NCBI GenBank assembly: GCA_003167365.1
Contig: PMTM01000012.1
Span: 217,446 to 281,445, forward strand
Reading direction: 5' to 3'
DNA from: Spartobacteria bacterium
Lineage (GTDB): Bacteria; Verrucomicrobiota; Verrucomicrobiia; Chthoniobacterales; UBA10450
Length of the DNA stretch: 64,000 bases
Position numbers and translations under genes: made by a program. Below the pieces are notes generated by a model. That model searched no databases and had not been told where the DNA came from. It saw only the letters and a list, made by a program, of their open reading frames with translations. Below are positions 9,507-17,976 of this stretch, one piece after another; the stretch's first letter is position 1; each line of letters starts with the position of its first letter.

Positions 9507-10346
9507 TCACGAAGGTTGGTCAATCCAAGGTGGCGTGTGGCCATTCCAATGCAGAATGTTTGTGTTCGGCACCTCGGCTCTGACTGCTCCGAGGAAATTG
9601 GCATCCCACAGCACCGGGCGCTTCACGAGCACGGTGTGCTCGACACACATGTTCCATTCGTTCGTTCTCACGACGCGGTGCTCCAACCCGCAACTTTGAA
9701 TGGCCCAGATGAGCGCTCCCTGATCGTGCCAAGAGATCGCCTGTCTAATGTCCGGATCGTCAACCGCCCGCGCTACCGGCAGGATGAAGGAGTCGATGGC
9801 TGAGGCATCTCGCTCTCGGCGCCACGCCGACACACCTGAATTAACTGTGGGGACAAGCGGGTCAAACGCACGACGGATCGGGAGCAACCGGTAAAGTTCC
9901 GGTTGATTCGGGGTAAGTTGAGGTGCCTTGTTTTCCGGTGTGAAAAGTGGGCCCATTTCCAAAGCGGCAAATAGCTCCGGCAAATTCCGTAGCACCACCA
10001 CATCGCAGTCCATCCAGATTACGTCCCGATACGGCGCGTGCTTGATGAGGATCGGACAAATCCATAGAGGCCAGACGCGCTTGTTCACTTTCGCCAAGGG
10101 CGGCGCCGTGCTCATGACGGATCGGATTCGCTCGATCAAAGGATCATCAGGTAGGGGAAGGAGCTGTAGATTTTCTTTTTGCTCTGCCTCCGCCCTTTGT
10201 CTTGGGGTCAATCCAAGGTCGTAGCAGGCGACCAGATAAGGAGCAGACTCCTGCACCGAACGGTGTAACATGAGCAGGCCGGGAAAATAGTTCTCGTCAC
10301 ACAAGGTGACGACCGCGATGTCGCCGGACACTTCAGACGTTCCCAC
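9507..10346 (-). CDS. GT8-like glycosyltransferase
   Basis: A 279-residue protein resembling nucleotide-diphospho-sugar glycosyltransferases of the GT8 type. It has an N-terminal IAVVTLCDENYFPGLLMLHRS strand, a DxD metal/UDP-sugar motif in VIWMDCDVVVLRNLPELF (about residue 112), VNSGVSAW, SWHDQGALIWA, and a late ILHWNGHTPPW that fits the conserved H-x-x-G-x-x-K/P region. Start GTG 10346 overlaps the end of the upstream glycosyltransferase by 14 bp, so the two are almost certainly co-translated. Donor and acceptor are unknown. Confidence 0.72.
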   Translation of the reverse strand: MGTSEVSGDIAVVTLCDENYFPGLLMLHRSVQESAPYLVACYDLGLTPRQRAEAEQKENLQLLPLPDDPLIERIRSVMSTAPPLAKVNKRVWPLWICPILIKHAPYRDVIWMDCDVVVLRNLPELFAALEMGPLFTPENKAPQLTPNQPELYRLLPIRRAFDPLVPTVNSGVSAWRRERDASAIDSFILPVARAVDDPDIRQAISWHDQGALIWAIQSCGLEHRVVRTNEWNMCVEHTVLVKRPVLWDANFLGAVRAEVPNTNILHWNGHTPPWIDQPS

Positions 10347-11196
10347 GGATTACTTCCGAATCGCCCATCGAAGGCCGCAAGACTGTGAGTAGCGTGTCGT
10401 CGTACAGAAGCTCACCGCTAAGTAAGCCATGCTCCATCGCATCGGTTGAGAGAATCATCTGCTGGTAAAAGGCGCGCAACTCGCCTGCTTGCCAACGCGA
10501 ATACAGATACCGCCACGTTCCGCCGACCTCCGCTGGTAACTCAGTGTTGCGCGCGTAGGCGCTTCCACCTTTCACGATTTTGTTCTCAAGCTGCCGATAA
10601 GAACGGGCGGGATAGTGGAGGATCCTCAGAGCCGCCCGCACGCTCTGCAACGGAACTTTACCGCGCCGCGCAGAATGATTGCCTTGATTGACCTCGATTT
10701 CCGTAAACCCTCTGTGGCAAATTTTTGGCTGCAAGGGTTCGCCAAAGGCGTTGTAGGACCGATGCTCACGGATGCGCATGCGCTCGGCGAAGAAGCCGAC
10801 GCCTTTCTCATCGACTGGAGGGTAATTCGACCGCGAGACGCTGACGCACGAGGCTTGATCGCCCACAGCGGCTAGGTCGACCTTAATCCCTTCTTCCGTG
10901 GAGCCGAACCAAAATTCGTCAGCATCGCTATTGATCACCCAATCCGCTCCATACTCAGCGGCAGCCATGCGAGCCATTCTGGTGACCCAAAGGGCCTGTG
11001 AATAATCGTCGCAAGTTTCGTCCAAACACACGGCGACGCCTGCACGCACGTAGTGCTCGATAATGTCGCGCGATCCATCAACCGACAAATTGTCGGTGAC
11101 GATAAAAAAGTCCACACCCTGAGAGAGGTGACACTCAAAGTTCGCCGCGAGAATATCCTCTTCGTCTCTCACGAGCAGCGTCATGACTACCTTCAC
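10333..11196 (-). CDS. glycosyltransferase family 2-like protein
   Basis: A 287-residue glycosyltransferase of the Glyco_tranf_2_4 (GT2/GT92-like) type. It opens with KVVMTLLVRDEEDILAAN, has FFIVTDNLSVDGSRDIIEHY, and carries the DxD-type acidic motif in VINSDADEFWF (about residue 90). The GTG start at 11196 is supported by a strong AGGAGG just upstream on the minus strand. It overlaps the GT8-like gene by 14 bp, forming a two-gene glycosylation unit. Upstream is a gene-free repeat strip, so this is the first gene of the unit. Confidence 0.8.
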   Translation of the reverse strand: MKVVMTLLVRDEEDILAANFECHLSQGVDFFIVTDNLSVDGSRDIIEHYVRAGVAVCLDETCDDYSQALWVTRMARMAAAEYGADWVINSDADEFWFGSTEEGIKVDLAAVGDQASCVSVSRSNYPPVDEKGVGFFAERMRIREHRSYNAFGEPLQPKICHRGFTEIEVNQGNHSARRGKVPLQSVRAALRILHYPARSYRQLENKIVKGGSAYARNTELPAEVGGTWRYLYSRWQAGELRAFYQQMILSTDAMEHGLLSGELLYDDTLLTVLRPSMGDSEVIRGNV

Positions 11197-11380
11197 TCGT
11201 TTGCCTCCTTACTCTCGATATCACCGATCCCTGTCATGCCAGAGTTATTCATCAACTAACACCTCTAGCAAAGAGGTTTCTGATACGGTTACGAACCATC
11301 GATTCTGTCGCTGGAGCTTTCCTTTGCCGGATAGGCTCGCTCGCTGCTAAGCGTGGGTGCGCTCCGCACGCGCTCTCTCG

Positions 11381-11543
11381 TATAAGTTCGCTACCTATAT
11401 GTCCGATTTTTTGGACTTCTAGGCGAAAAACGAGACAATTAGATCGCACACGGACAGACGTGTAGCTACGCGACCTAGTTGTCCGATATTTTGGAACTTT
11501 GAGCCGCTCTAAATCGGACAACTAGGTCGCGCACTTACAGACG
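11381..11543. repeat. imperfect tandem repeat of two ~80-bp units with a 19-bp perfect inverted repeat
   Basis: Unit A (11381-11460) and unit B (11461-11543) align along their whole length at roughly 70% by eye. Shared cores are TGTCCGAT-TTTTGGA near the left and GACAA-TAG-TCGC-CAC...ACAGACG at the right. In unit B the arms CGCGACCTAGTTGTCCGAT (11469-11487) and its exact reverse complement (11513-11531) form a perfect 19-bp stem around a 25-base loop; in unit A the same pairing is degraded. No ORF here is convincing. The strip 11197-11769 otherwise holds only the element at 11597-11713. Confidence 0.8.
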
Positions 11544-11596
11544 CCGCGCTGCGGTGTCCGGACGCGCCGCTGAAGAAAGGACGACATCCCCCGCGT

Positions 11597-11713
11597 TGTC
11601 ATCCCGAGGTCGCCACGGCGACCGAGGGACCTCACATAAACTTAAAACGTTTTCCTGGGCTCAAGGCAGTCAAAGCTTCGATTGCGAGATCCTTCTCTTT
11701 GTTCAGGATGACA
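11597..11713. repeat. MITE-like element with short terminal inverted repeats
   Basis: A 117-bp stretch begins with TGTCATCCCG and ends with CAGGATGACA, which pair as terminal inverted repeats with one mismatch. An internal hairpin GGTCGCC/GGCGACC sits at 11608-11623, followed by GAGGGACCTC and later GAGATCCTTCTC. It lies in a gene-free strip just upstream of a small secreted protein and has no coding potential of its own. A miniature inverted-repeat element or other dispersed palindrome is the best reading; mobility is inference. Confidence 0.5.
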
Positions 11714-11769
11714 GGGCCCGCCGCGCGGGTTTTGAACGACAAGTCCGGCGCAACCGTCTAGATTGCATT

Positions 11770-12084
11770 ATGACTAAACTCATTGCGTTAGTAGCAGCAG
11801 GACTCTTTGCGGCAGGCACGATGTTCGCGGGCGAACACAGCGACTGCGCGAAGAAAGTCGGGAACGAAGGAAAAGCGGCGTGTCAGGCTTCAGTAGCCGA
11901 TCTCAACCTGACCGCTGACCAGAAGACCAAGATGGATGCCGTCATGACTGAGCACCATAAAGTCGGTTGCTCCAAAGCGAGCGAAGCGAAATACATGGAA
12001 GAAGCCAAAGGCATCCTGACTCCGGAGCAGTACGCGAAGTTCAAAGCCGAATGCAAAGGCGAGAAAGAAAAGACCAAGGCCTAG
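11770..12084 (+). CDS. small secreted helical protein (Spy/CpxP-like in outline)
   Basis: A 104-residue protein with a clear signal peptide (MTKLIALVAAGLFAAGTMFA) and a short mature part of about 84 residues. The mature part is helical and charged, with the pattern LNLTADQKTKMDAVMTEH and later ILTPEQYAKFKAE, which resembles the 'LT-xQ-x-K' repeats of Spy/CpxP-type periplasmic proteins. Three cysteines are present in the mature region. ATG 11770 is chosen for the signal peptide; the frame is open upstream but that stretch lies in the MITE-like repeat. A hairpin terminator follows at 12139-12162. The function is not established. Confidence 0.7.
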   Translation: MTKLIALVAAGLFAAGTMFAGEHSDCAKKVGNEGKAACQASVADLNLTADQKTKMDAVMTEHHKVGCSKASEAKYMEEAKGILTPEQYAKFKAECKGEKEKTKA

Positions 12085-12138
12085 CCTTGGCACGTGAGCC
12101 GGTGCTTTTACGTGCCGACTCCAATCAGATCAAAGCAT

Positions 12139-12162
12139 CGCGCCGAGAGCAATCTCGGCGCG
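12139..12162 (+). terminator. rho-independent terminator-like hairpin
   Basis: CGCGCCGAGA, loop GCAA, TCTCGGCGCG form a perfect 10-bp stem followed by TTT. It lies 55 bp after the small secreted protein and before the convergent trxA. The T run is short, so termination strength is uncertain. Confidence 0.6.
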
Positions 12163-12266
12163 TTTCGCGTACCCGATTCTTTTCAACCAATATCGCTCGT
12201 TATGAGCCTGCGAAAAGACCTGCACGATCTCGTTCGCCTTCGCGTGTGGGTTGACGCCCATGACGC

Positions 12267-12596
12267 TTACGCGAGCGCCTCGATCCGGCCGAGTAAATCC
12301 TTCTTGCTCGTCATGCCCGTGATCTGGTCGCGGAGCTGGCCGTTCTTGAAAAAGAGCAACGCTGGGATTGCGCGGATATTGTACTTAAATGAAAGACTCT
12401 GGTTTTCGTCCACGTTCACTTTCGCGATCTTGACCGAATCGGCTTTTTCGCGGGCGATTTCATCGAGCAAGGGCGCGATCATTTTGCAAGGCCCGCACCA
12501 TTCTGCCCAAAAATCGACAATGACGGGCTTATCACTGTGCGTCACTTCGCGCTCAAAGTTTGATTCATCCAATTTGATCGTGGCAGAATTTTCCAT
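12267..12596 (-). CDS. trxA: thioredoxin
   Basis: A 109-residue cytosolic thioredoxin, the general dithiol reductant. The active site WCGPC lies in VIVDFWAEWCGPCKMIAPLL, and the cis-Pro is in RAIPALLFFKNG. Length and order match the family exactly. ATG 12596 (MENSATIKL) is preferred to an in-frame ATG 21 bp upstream that would lie inside the preceding gene. It is adjacent to a small membrane-protein gene that overlaps or abuts its start, and both are downstream of rimO on the minus strand. Confidence 0.95.
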   Translation of the reverse strand: MENSATIKLDESNFEREVTHSDKPVIVDFWAEWCGPCKMIAPLLDEIAREKADSVKIAKVNVDENQSLSFKYNIRAIPALLFFKNGQLRDQITGMTSKKDLLGRIEALA

Positions 12597-12598
12597 GG

Positions 12599-12922
12599 TC
12601 AGGAAATGTAGTTCCAAATTTGAATAATCAAAATCGCAGCTGAAACGCCGAATAAGAGCCAGCAGAGCGAAATTGAAACAACCGAACTTCTTACTTCCCG
12701 CGTGCTGACCAACGGTTGTGTCTTTTCCATTTGCGCCGAAGCGGATGGTTTCGGCGGATTAGACAGCCTCGTGAGGCGCGCAGTCTCGTTTTTTGGGCCG
12801 GAATAAAACGACGATGCGGGATCTGGCGACAGATTAAGCGCGGCCTTCATCGGCGACGCTGGAGGCCGCAACGGCGGGAGCGGACGGACGGTTTCTTTCT
12901 TCGATTCTGGTGAATCAGCCAT
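12599..12922 (-). CDS. hypothetical protein with C-terminal transmembrane segment
   Basis: A 107-residue protein with no recognised domain. The first 80 residues are Pro/Ser rich and charged (PLPPLRPPASP, LSNPPKPSAS); the last 25 form one hydrophobic segment (SLCWLLFGVSAAILIIQIW), so it is a likely tail-anchored protein. It sits between rimO and trxA on the same strand, ending 2 bp before the trxA start, which suggests translational coupling. No function can be assigned. Confidence 0.6.
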   Translation of the reverse strand: MADSPESKKETVRPLPPLRPPASPMKAALNLSPDPASSFYSGPKNETARLTRLSNPPKPSASAQMEKTQPLVSTREVRSSVVSISLCWLLFGVSAAILIIQIWNYIS

Positions 12923-13015
12923 CTGGGGGGATTAAAAGACTGACGAAAAGCCAGCTGCTTGTCACCCTTCAAGTTTTTCGAGGGGCGGACGCCGCAGCGC
13001 GGCGTCCCTATCAAT

Positions 13016-14392
13016 TTAAGCCAGGAGATCGTAACCGCGGCTGCCGGTGATGTTTCGTGAGATGAATTCGCCAACCGGGGCCGCCTGCGAAAGGATGACT
13101 CGTGCATCGACATCGGGTGCGTCCGCTTCGGTCCGAGCGACCAGCGGCTGGTCGACCAGCATTTTCAATTCGCGGCCGATTTTCTCACCGGCAATTTCAT
13201 GCGCGATCTTTTGTTGGATCGACATCGCCGTTCGATAGCGCGCGTTCTTGATCTTAGCCGGAATCTGGTCTGGCATCTTGGCTGCGCGCGATCCTTCTTC
13301 CCGTGAGTATTTAAAAATACCGAGGCGCTCGAAACGCACACGCTCAATGAAATCGAGCAGCGTTTTAAATTCCTCATCCGTTTCGCCGGGAAAGCCGACG
13401 ATAAACGTCGTGCGAATGGCCAGGCCAGGAATTCCGGCGCGCAGCCTCTCAATCAAATTCTCGATATGTTCCCTCGAAGTTTCCCGGCGCATCCGTTGCA
13501 GCATCGATTCATCAATGTGTTGGAGCGGAATATCGATGTAGCGCGCGACTTTGTCGCATTGGGCGATCGTCTCAATCAACTCGTCGCTCCAATGCGCCGG
13601 ATGCGTGTAAAGCAATCGCACCCAGAACTCGCCTTCGATCTCTTGAATTTCGCGCAGCAACGCGGTCAGCGTCGGTCCACGCGATGAATCCACCGGCTGG
13701 CGCGGCCCCGCTTTCTCCGGCCACAAATCCATTCCGTAGTAAGTCGTATCCTGGCTAATCAAATTGATCTCGCGAACGCCTTCGGCCACCAGTCCGCGAA
13801 TTTCCGCGAGCACGGAAGCCGGCGGCCGGCTGCGATGACGACCACGCATTTGCGGGATAACACAAAAACTGCACGGATGATTGCAACCTTCGGCAATCTT
13901 CAAATAGGCGGAATGCGACGGCGTCAGCCGGAAACGCGGCGTGTCGTAATTTGGAATGTAATTGGGCCACGCGGTGACGAAGTTGTAGCCGGCATCGGTG
14001 ATGCCGGACGCACCGGGATCACCGATCCCGGCTACAAGGCTTTCGACAATCGCTCCAAGTTCGCTCACCTGATCGAGCCCGATGAACGCATCGACCTCCG
14101 GCAATTGCTCGCGCAGCTCGTGCGAGAAGCGTTGCGACATGCAGCCGCTCACTATCAGCTTCTGATGCGGTCGCTTGTTTAATCCACGCTGTTGATGCGC
14201 AGCGAGAATCGCATCGATCGATTCCTCCTTTGCTGAATCGATAAACGCGCACGTATTAACGATCAGCACATCGGCTTCGTCAGCGCGCGACGTGATTTCC
14301 ATCCCGCGCTGCAAAACGCTGCCGAGCATGATCTCCGCATCAACGAGATTCTTGGCGCAACCCAAACTAATCATCCCAACCTTCGTGCTCAT
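13016..14392 (-). CDS. rimO: ribosomal protein S12 methylthiotransferase RimO
   Basis: A 458-residue radical-SAM methylthiotransferase that modifies the conserved Asp of ribosomal protein S12. The N-terminal cluster cysteines are in SLGCAKN (C12), VNTCAF (C48) and VSGCMSQR (C84); the radical-SAM CxxxCxxC is C170-C174-C177 in GCNHPCSFC. TTYYGMDLW and the IFKYSREEGS signature mark RimO rather than MiaB, and a TRAM domain closes the protein. Residues about 120-137 are encoded by a palindromic repeat at 13984-14036, an insertion between the first domain and the radical-SAM core that looks tolerated rather than disruptive. Confidence 0.95.
   Translation of the reverse strand: MSTKVGMISLGCAKNLVDAEIMLGSVLQRGMEITSRADEADVLIVNTCAFIDSAKEESIDAILAAHQQRGLNKRPHQKLIVSGCMSQRFSHELREQLPEVDAFIGLDQVSELGAIVESLVAGIGDPGASGITDAGYNFVTAWPNYIPNYDTPRFRLTPSHSAYLKIAEGCNHPCSFCVIPQMRGRHRSRPPASVLAEIRGLVAEGVREINLISQDTTYYGMDLWPEKAGPRQPVDSSRGPTLTALLREIQEIEGEFWVRLLYTHPAHWSDELIETIAQCDKVARYIDIPLQHIDESMLQRMRRETSREHIENLIERLRAGIPGLAIRTTFIVGFPGETDEEFKTLLDFIERVRFERLGIFKYSREEGSRAAKMPDQIPAKIKNARYRTAMSIQQKIAHEIAGEKIGRELKMLVDQPLVARTEADAPDVDARVILSQAAPVGEFISRNITGSRGYDLLA
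13984..14036. repeat. two-hairpin palindromic element inside rimO
   Basis: A 53-bp element with TGTAGCC...GGCTACA ends and two internal perfect hairpins: CCGGCATC-GGT-GATGCCGG (13989-14007) and CCGGGATC-ACC-GATCCCGG (14013-14031). The frame of rimO stays open across it. The same architecture recurs at 31932-31980 and, truncated, at 17884-17919. Confidence 0.85.
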
Positions 14393-14415
14393 ATGCAGAA
14401 ATCGCGTGCGATGCG

Positions 14416-15384
14416 CTACTCGATGGTCACGTCGGTGTCGCCGTCGGCCACGGTCTTACCGTTTTTCCTAATTTGGACCGCATCTCGATCGAGCACGCGC
14501 ACGTCGATATGTTGTCCTTTGAATTCCACGGTGCCGTCGGCCGGCGAGATCCAACGCTCGAACGCCGGTGTGCGCGCTTCGTTATCCACCACCACCTTGA
14601 TGTAAGTTCTCCGTAACGGTCTGATCGCGACCTGATTTTGCTCGCTCGGCGCAGTCTTGGTGGAGTTTTCTGTCCCGATCGCTTTTGCCAAATCTTCCGG
14701 ACGCACCGGTTCTGCGCGACGGACTTCAGGTTCTTTCGCGGCCGGCGTGGCGATCACAACAGCGGAGGGACTCGTTGGAACCGGCGTGCTCGTCGGGACG
14801 ATGGTCGGTGATGGAGCAGCCGAGGGAACCTCCGCAATTCGAGCGGGCGTATTCTCCACAGGCGCAGGACGCGGCGTAGCGATCACCACCGGCGTTGAAG
14901 GCGGCGGAGCCGGCGGCGACGGCGATGGCGTTGCTTGGGTTTGGGCCGCGCGCTCAGTATGCGGCGCAATCCGCAAAACATTCAGGATAAATTTCATGAA
15001 CAAAAATCCGAGGACGATCACGACCACACCGATGAAAAACGGCATAAGCGATGTGCGATTGCCCGAAGGTGACCTGCGCACGACCGGAGTGCGGGTCGGC
15101 TTCGGCGCAGGGTTGTCCTGCAAATAAGAATAACCGTCAACCGTGACCTGCTCCGAGGTTTCGAAAGCTTCCATGAACGCCGTCACATCGACATCGAGAA
15201 ATTTCCCGTAGATGAGCAGGAAACCTTTTGCGTAAGCGAGGCTCGGGAAGTTTGAGAAATCGTCCGCTTCGATTTCCGCGAGACGCGAAGGGCGAATCTT
15301 GGTCATGCGCGCGGCCTCGTCGAGCGTGAGTCCGCGAGCGAGCCGCGCATCCTGGAATTTTTTTCCGAGACCTTCGATGGACAT
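14416..15384 (-). CDS. RodZ-like HTH/DUF4115 membrane protein
   Basis: A 322-residue protein with the RodZ layout: an N-terminal HTH_25 domain (GLGKKFQDARLARGLTLDEA, then TKIRPSRLAEIEADDF and AKGFLLIYGKFL), one transmembrane segment near residues 112-135 (LMPFFIGVVVIVLGFLFMKF), a long Pro/Ser/Thr-rich linker, and a C-terminal DUF4115-like beta domain. RodZ links MreB to the cell wall machinery; whether this protein does so is inference. ATG 15384 is chosen because the family starts at the HTH; the frame extends upstream into ftsK. It lies 13 bp downstream of ftsK. Confidence 0.82.
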   Translation of the reverse strand: MSIEGLGKKFQDARLARGLTLDEAARMTKIRPSRLAEIEADDFSNFPSLAYAKGFLLIYGKFLDVDVTAFMEAFETSEQVTVDGYSYLQDNPAPKPTRTPVVRRSPSGNRTSLMPFFIGVVVIVLGFLFMKFILNVLRIAPHTERAAQTQATPSPSPPAPPPSTPVVIATPRPAPVENTPARIAEVPSAAPSPTIVPTSTPVPTSPSAVVIATPAAKEPEVRRAEPVRPEDLAKAIGTENSTKTAPSEQNQVAIRPLRRTYIKVVVDNEARTPAFERWISPADGTVEFKGQHIDVRVLDRDAVQIRKNGKTVADGDTDVTIE

Positions 15385-15397
15385 GATGTGATGCCGG

Positions 15398-17902
15398 TTA
15401 GACGGCGGCGTCAAGATCGACCAGAATCTCGCGCGGCTTCGCGCCTTCGCCGGGACCCAAAATACCGCGCTGCTCGAGAATATCAACGATGCGCGCCGCC
15501 CGCGTGTAACCGAGCCGCAACCGGCGTTGTAACAACGAAGTCGATGCGCGCTTTTCCTGGCGAATGATCTCAATGCATTTCTCGACCAGCTCCTCGTCTT
15601 CGTCGGTTACTTCCTCGGTCGGCGCGGCGGTCGATTGCATTTTCTCGTGCATGGCAACGTCGAACGCCGGCGGGCTCTGCGCGGAAACAAACTCAACCAG
15701 GCTTTGAATTTCGTGATCGGTCACAAGCACGCCTTGAGCACGAATCAGACGCGAGGTGCTCGGCGGGAGATAAAGCATATCGCCCTGACCAAGCAGCCGG
15801 TCGGCACCGTTCTCATCGAGAATTACGCGACTGTCGATCTTGCTCGCGACCTGAAAGGCAATCCGGCTCGGAATGTTCGCTTTGATTACGCCGGTGATCA
15901 CGTCGGCGCGCGGCGTCTGGGTCGCGACCACGAGATGAATGCCGGCGGCACGCGCCATTTGCGTGATGCGGGCGATTGCGCTCTCGACATCGGCCGGCGC
16001 AGTTTGCATCAGGTCAGCCAACTCGTCGATGATGACGACGATGTAAGGCATTTTGTCCGGAATGATCAGATCGTCGTCGCGCGGGACTTTTATCTCAGTG
16101 GAAGGACGAACGTTGTCGCGTCCATAATTATCTGGCGCCGGCGCGGCGCCCTCCATATCCAATTCCTTTTGTGTCTTTTTCGGCGGGCGCGCGTTGAAAC
16201 CCATGATGTTGCGAGCGCCGACGCGAGCGAAAATCTTGTAACGCTTCTCCATTTCGTCGATCAGCCACCGGAGCGCGAGCAGCACTTTTTTCGGATCGGT
16301 CACTACCGGAATGACCAGATGCGGCAGCGAATTGTAAACCTGCATCTCGACCACTTTCGGATCGATCATGATGAAGCGGAGTTCCTCCGGCGTGAAGCGG
16401 AAGAGCATGCTGGCGATGAGGGCGTTGATGCAGACGCTCTTGCCGCTGCCGGTCGTGCCGGCGACGAGCAGATGCGGCATTTGCGCGAGATCGGCGATGA
16501 TCGTTTTGCCGTAAACATCCTTGCCGAGCGCGAGCGGAAGCCTGGCTTTTGTTTTCGCGTCTTCCCAATCCTGCGATTGTAGCAATTCGCGCAGCGTCAC
16601 TTTGACTTTCCGCGTGTTTGCCAGCTCGATGCCGACGGTGTCCTTGCCCGGGATCGGGGCGAGGATGTTGATTCGCTCCGCGCGCGTGGCTCGGGCGAGG
16701 TCGCGCTCAAGGCTTACAATTTTGTCCACGCGGACGCCTTTCGCTGGATAAACCTCGTAGCGGGTAATGGTCGGGCCCTTTGTGATGTCGCCGGGCGCGA
16801 CGGCGATTCCGAATTGACCGAGCGTTTCGATCAAAATTTGTTGCACGTGCTGAAGCTCCGCTGGATCGGCCGCGGTGCGTCCTTCGGGATCGTGTTCATC
16901 CAGCAGATCTAATCCCGGAAGCACGTAGTTATCGGAACTCCACGTTCGCGTCGCCAGACCCGCTGGAGATTTGCTTTTCTCGGCGCCACTCCGCAGCTCG
17001 GCGAGAGAAGGTTTCTTTCGCGGCGCGTCATTTGGCAACGCAGTCGTATCGACTACTTTCGGATTTGGCCGATCCGCAAATTCCTCGGGCGCGATGAACG
17101 CCGCGGATGGTTCCGCGACGGGCGCGCCTTTTTTCTTAAGCTGTTTCTCGATAGAACGGCGCTGTTTCGTAAGCTCTTTCTGGCTAATCTCGAGCTGACC
17201 TTTGAGATCGGAGTTGCGCAGTTGCCGATGCAACCGCCAATCATGCAGCTTCCCAGCGAGCCGGCGCGTGAGTGTGACTGTTTCGCGCACAAGATGAATC
17301 GGGCGGAGACCGGTCATCAGAATGAGAGACGCCACATAGATTCCCGCGAGAAGAATCAACGAGCCGACTCTGCCCATCGAACTGAGCAACACGGTCTTGC
17401 CAAAAAAGTGACCCACTAAACCGCCCGGCCCCTCGATATTGAACGCGTAACGCCAGCCGCGCAGATAATGGGTTTGTAATTGCAGCAGGCACGCGCCCGA
17501 CGCGATGAAGAGAACGATCCACGGGATGCGCCGCGTCACGCGCAAAACGGAATGCAGTAATTTGGCAGCGCCGAACCCGAGTAAAACCGCGGCGAGCAGG
17601 TACGACGCGGCGCCAATTATCAAGTAACAAAAACCTGCCAGAATTGCGCCGAACGGTCCGATAAAATTTTGCGCCGGATGATTTGGCGATGAGACCTGGC
17701 TAAACGGAACCCAGGAAGGCACATCTTTTGGCGTGTAAGAAATCAGCGCGAGAAAGAGCAGTGTCCCGACGCCGAGCAAAATGAGGGCGAAGACTTCGTT
17801 CCAAGCACTGTTCTTTACGCTGCGGGCCACCGCGGATGACAGTAATGCGGCGGCTGCGCCTTTCAATTTAATCCGACAGCGCTTGTAGCCGCGATCCGGC
17901 AT
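15398..17902 (-). CDS. ftsK: DNA translocase FtsK/SpoIIIE
   Basis: An 834-residue chromosome translocase acting at the division septum. The N-terminus has about four to five membrane segments (residues ~30-190), followed by a charged linker, then the motor: AGTTGSGKSVCINA (Walker A, ~480) and YIVVIIDELADLMQ (Walker B, ~625), and QMARAAGIHLVVATQTPRAD. A winged-helix gamma domain ends the protein (YTRAARIVDILEQRGILGP). The only ATG start, at 17902, falls inside a palindromic repeat (17884-17919), so the true start may instead be GTG 17830 or TTG 17863; no clear ribosome site decides. The motor has an extra polar loop before Walker B (NYGRDNVRPSTEIK). Confidence 0.94.
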   Translation of the reverse strand: MPDRGYKRCRIKLKGAAAALLSSAVARSVKNSAWNEVFALILLGVGTLLFLALISYTPKDVPSWVPFSQVSSPNHPAQNFIGPFGAILAGFCYLIIGAASYLLAAVLLGFGAAKLLHSVLRVTRRIPWIVLFIASGACLLQLQTHYLRGWRYAFNIEGPGGLVGHFFGKTVLLSSMGRVGSLILLAGIYVASLILMTGLRPIHLVRETVTLTRRLAGKLHDWRLHRQLRNSDLKGQLEISQKELTKQRRSIEKQLKKKGAPVAEPSAAFIAPEEFADRPNPKVVDTTALPNDAPRKKPSLAELRSGAEKSKSPAGLATRTWSSDNYVLPGLDLLDEHDPEGRTAADPAELQHVQQILIETLGQFGIAVAPGDITKGPTITRYEVYPAKGVRVDKIVSLERDLARATRAERINILAPIPGKDTVGIELANTRKVKVTLRELLQSQDWEDAKTKARLPLALGKDVYGKTIIADLAQMPHLLVAGTTGSGKSVCINALIASMLFRFTPEELRFIMIDPKVVEMQVYNSLPHLVIPVVTDPKKVLLALRWLIDEMEKRYKIFARVGARNIMGFNARPPKKTQKELDMEGAAPAPDNYGRDNVRPSTEIKVPRDDDLIIPDKMPYIVVIIDELADLMQTAPADVESAIARITQMARAAGIHLVVATQTPRADVITGVIKANIPSRIAFQVASKIDSRVILDENGADRLLGQGDMLYLPPSTSRLIRAQGVLVTDHEIQSLVEFVSAQSPPAFDVAMHEKMQSTAAPTEEVTDEDEELVEKCIEIIRQEKRASTSLLQRRLRLGYTRAARIVDILEQRGILGPGEGAKPREILVDLDAAV

Positions 17903-17919
17903 CGTCGATGCCGGCTACA
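17884..17919. repeat. truncated palindromic element in the ftsK leader
   Basis: A 36-bp copy of the TGTAG...CTACA element: only the left flank TGTAGCCGCGATC and one full hairpin, CCGGCATC-GTC-GATGCCGG, are kept. It lies between divergent ftsK and the lipoprotein gene and contains the ATG proposed as the ftsK start. Confidence 0.75.
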
Positions 17920-17976
17920 GATTCCACGCTTTCGCCTTGCACCGCAGGCGAGGCGACTATTACTCTGCGTGCGCTT

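Noticed and set aside
11252..11521. 89-residue minus-strand ORF in the repeat strip
   Set aside because: It is encoded by the tandem inverted repeats and has no protein-like pattern.
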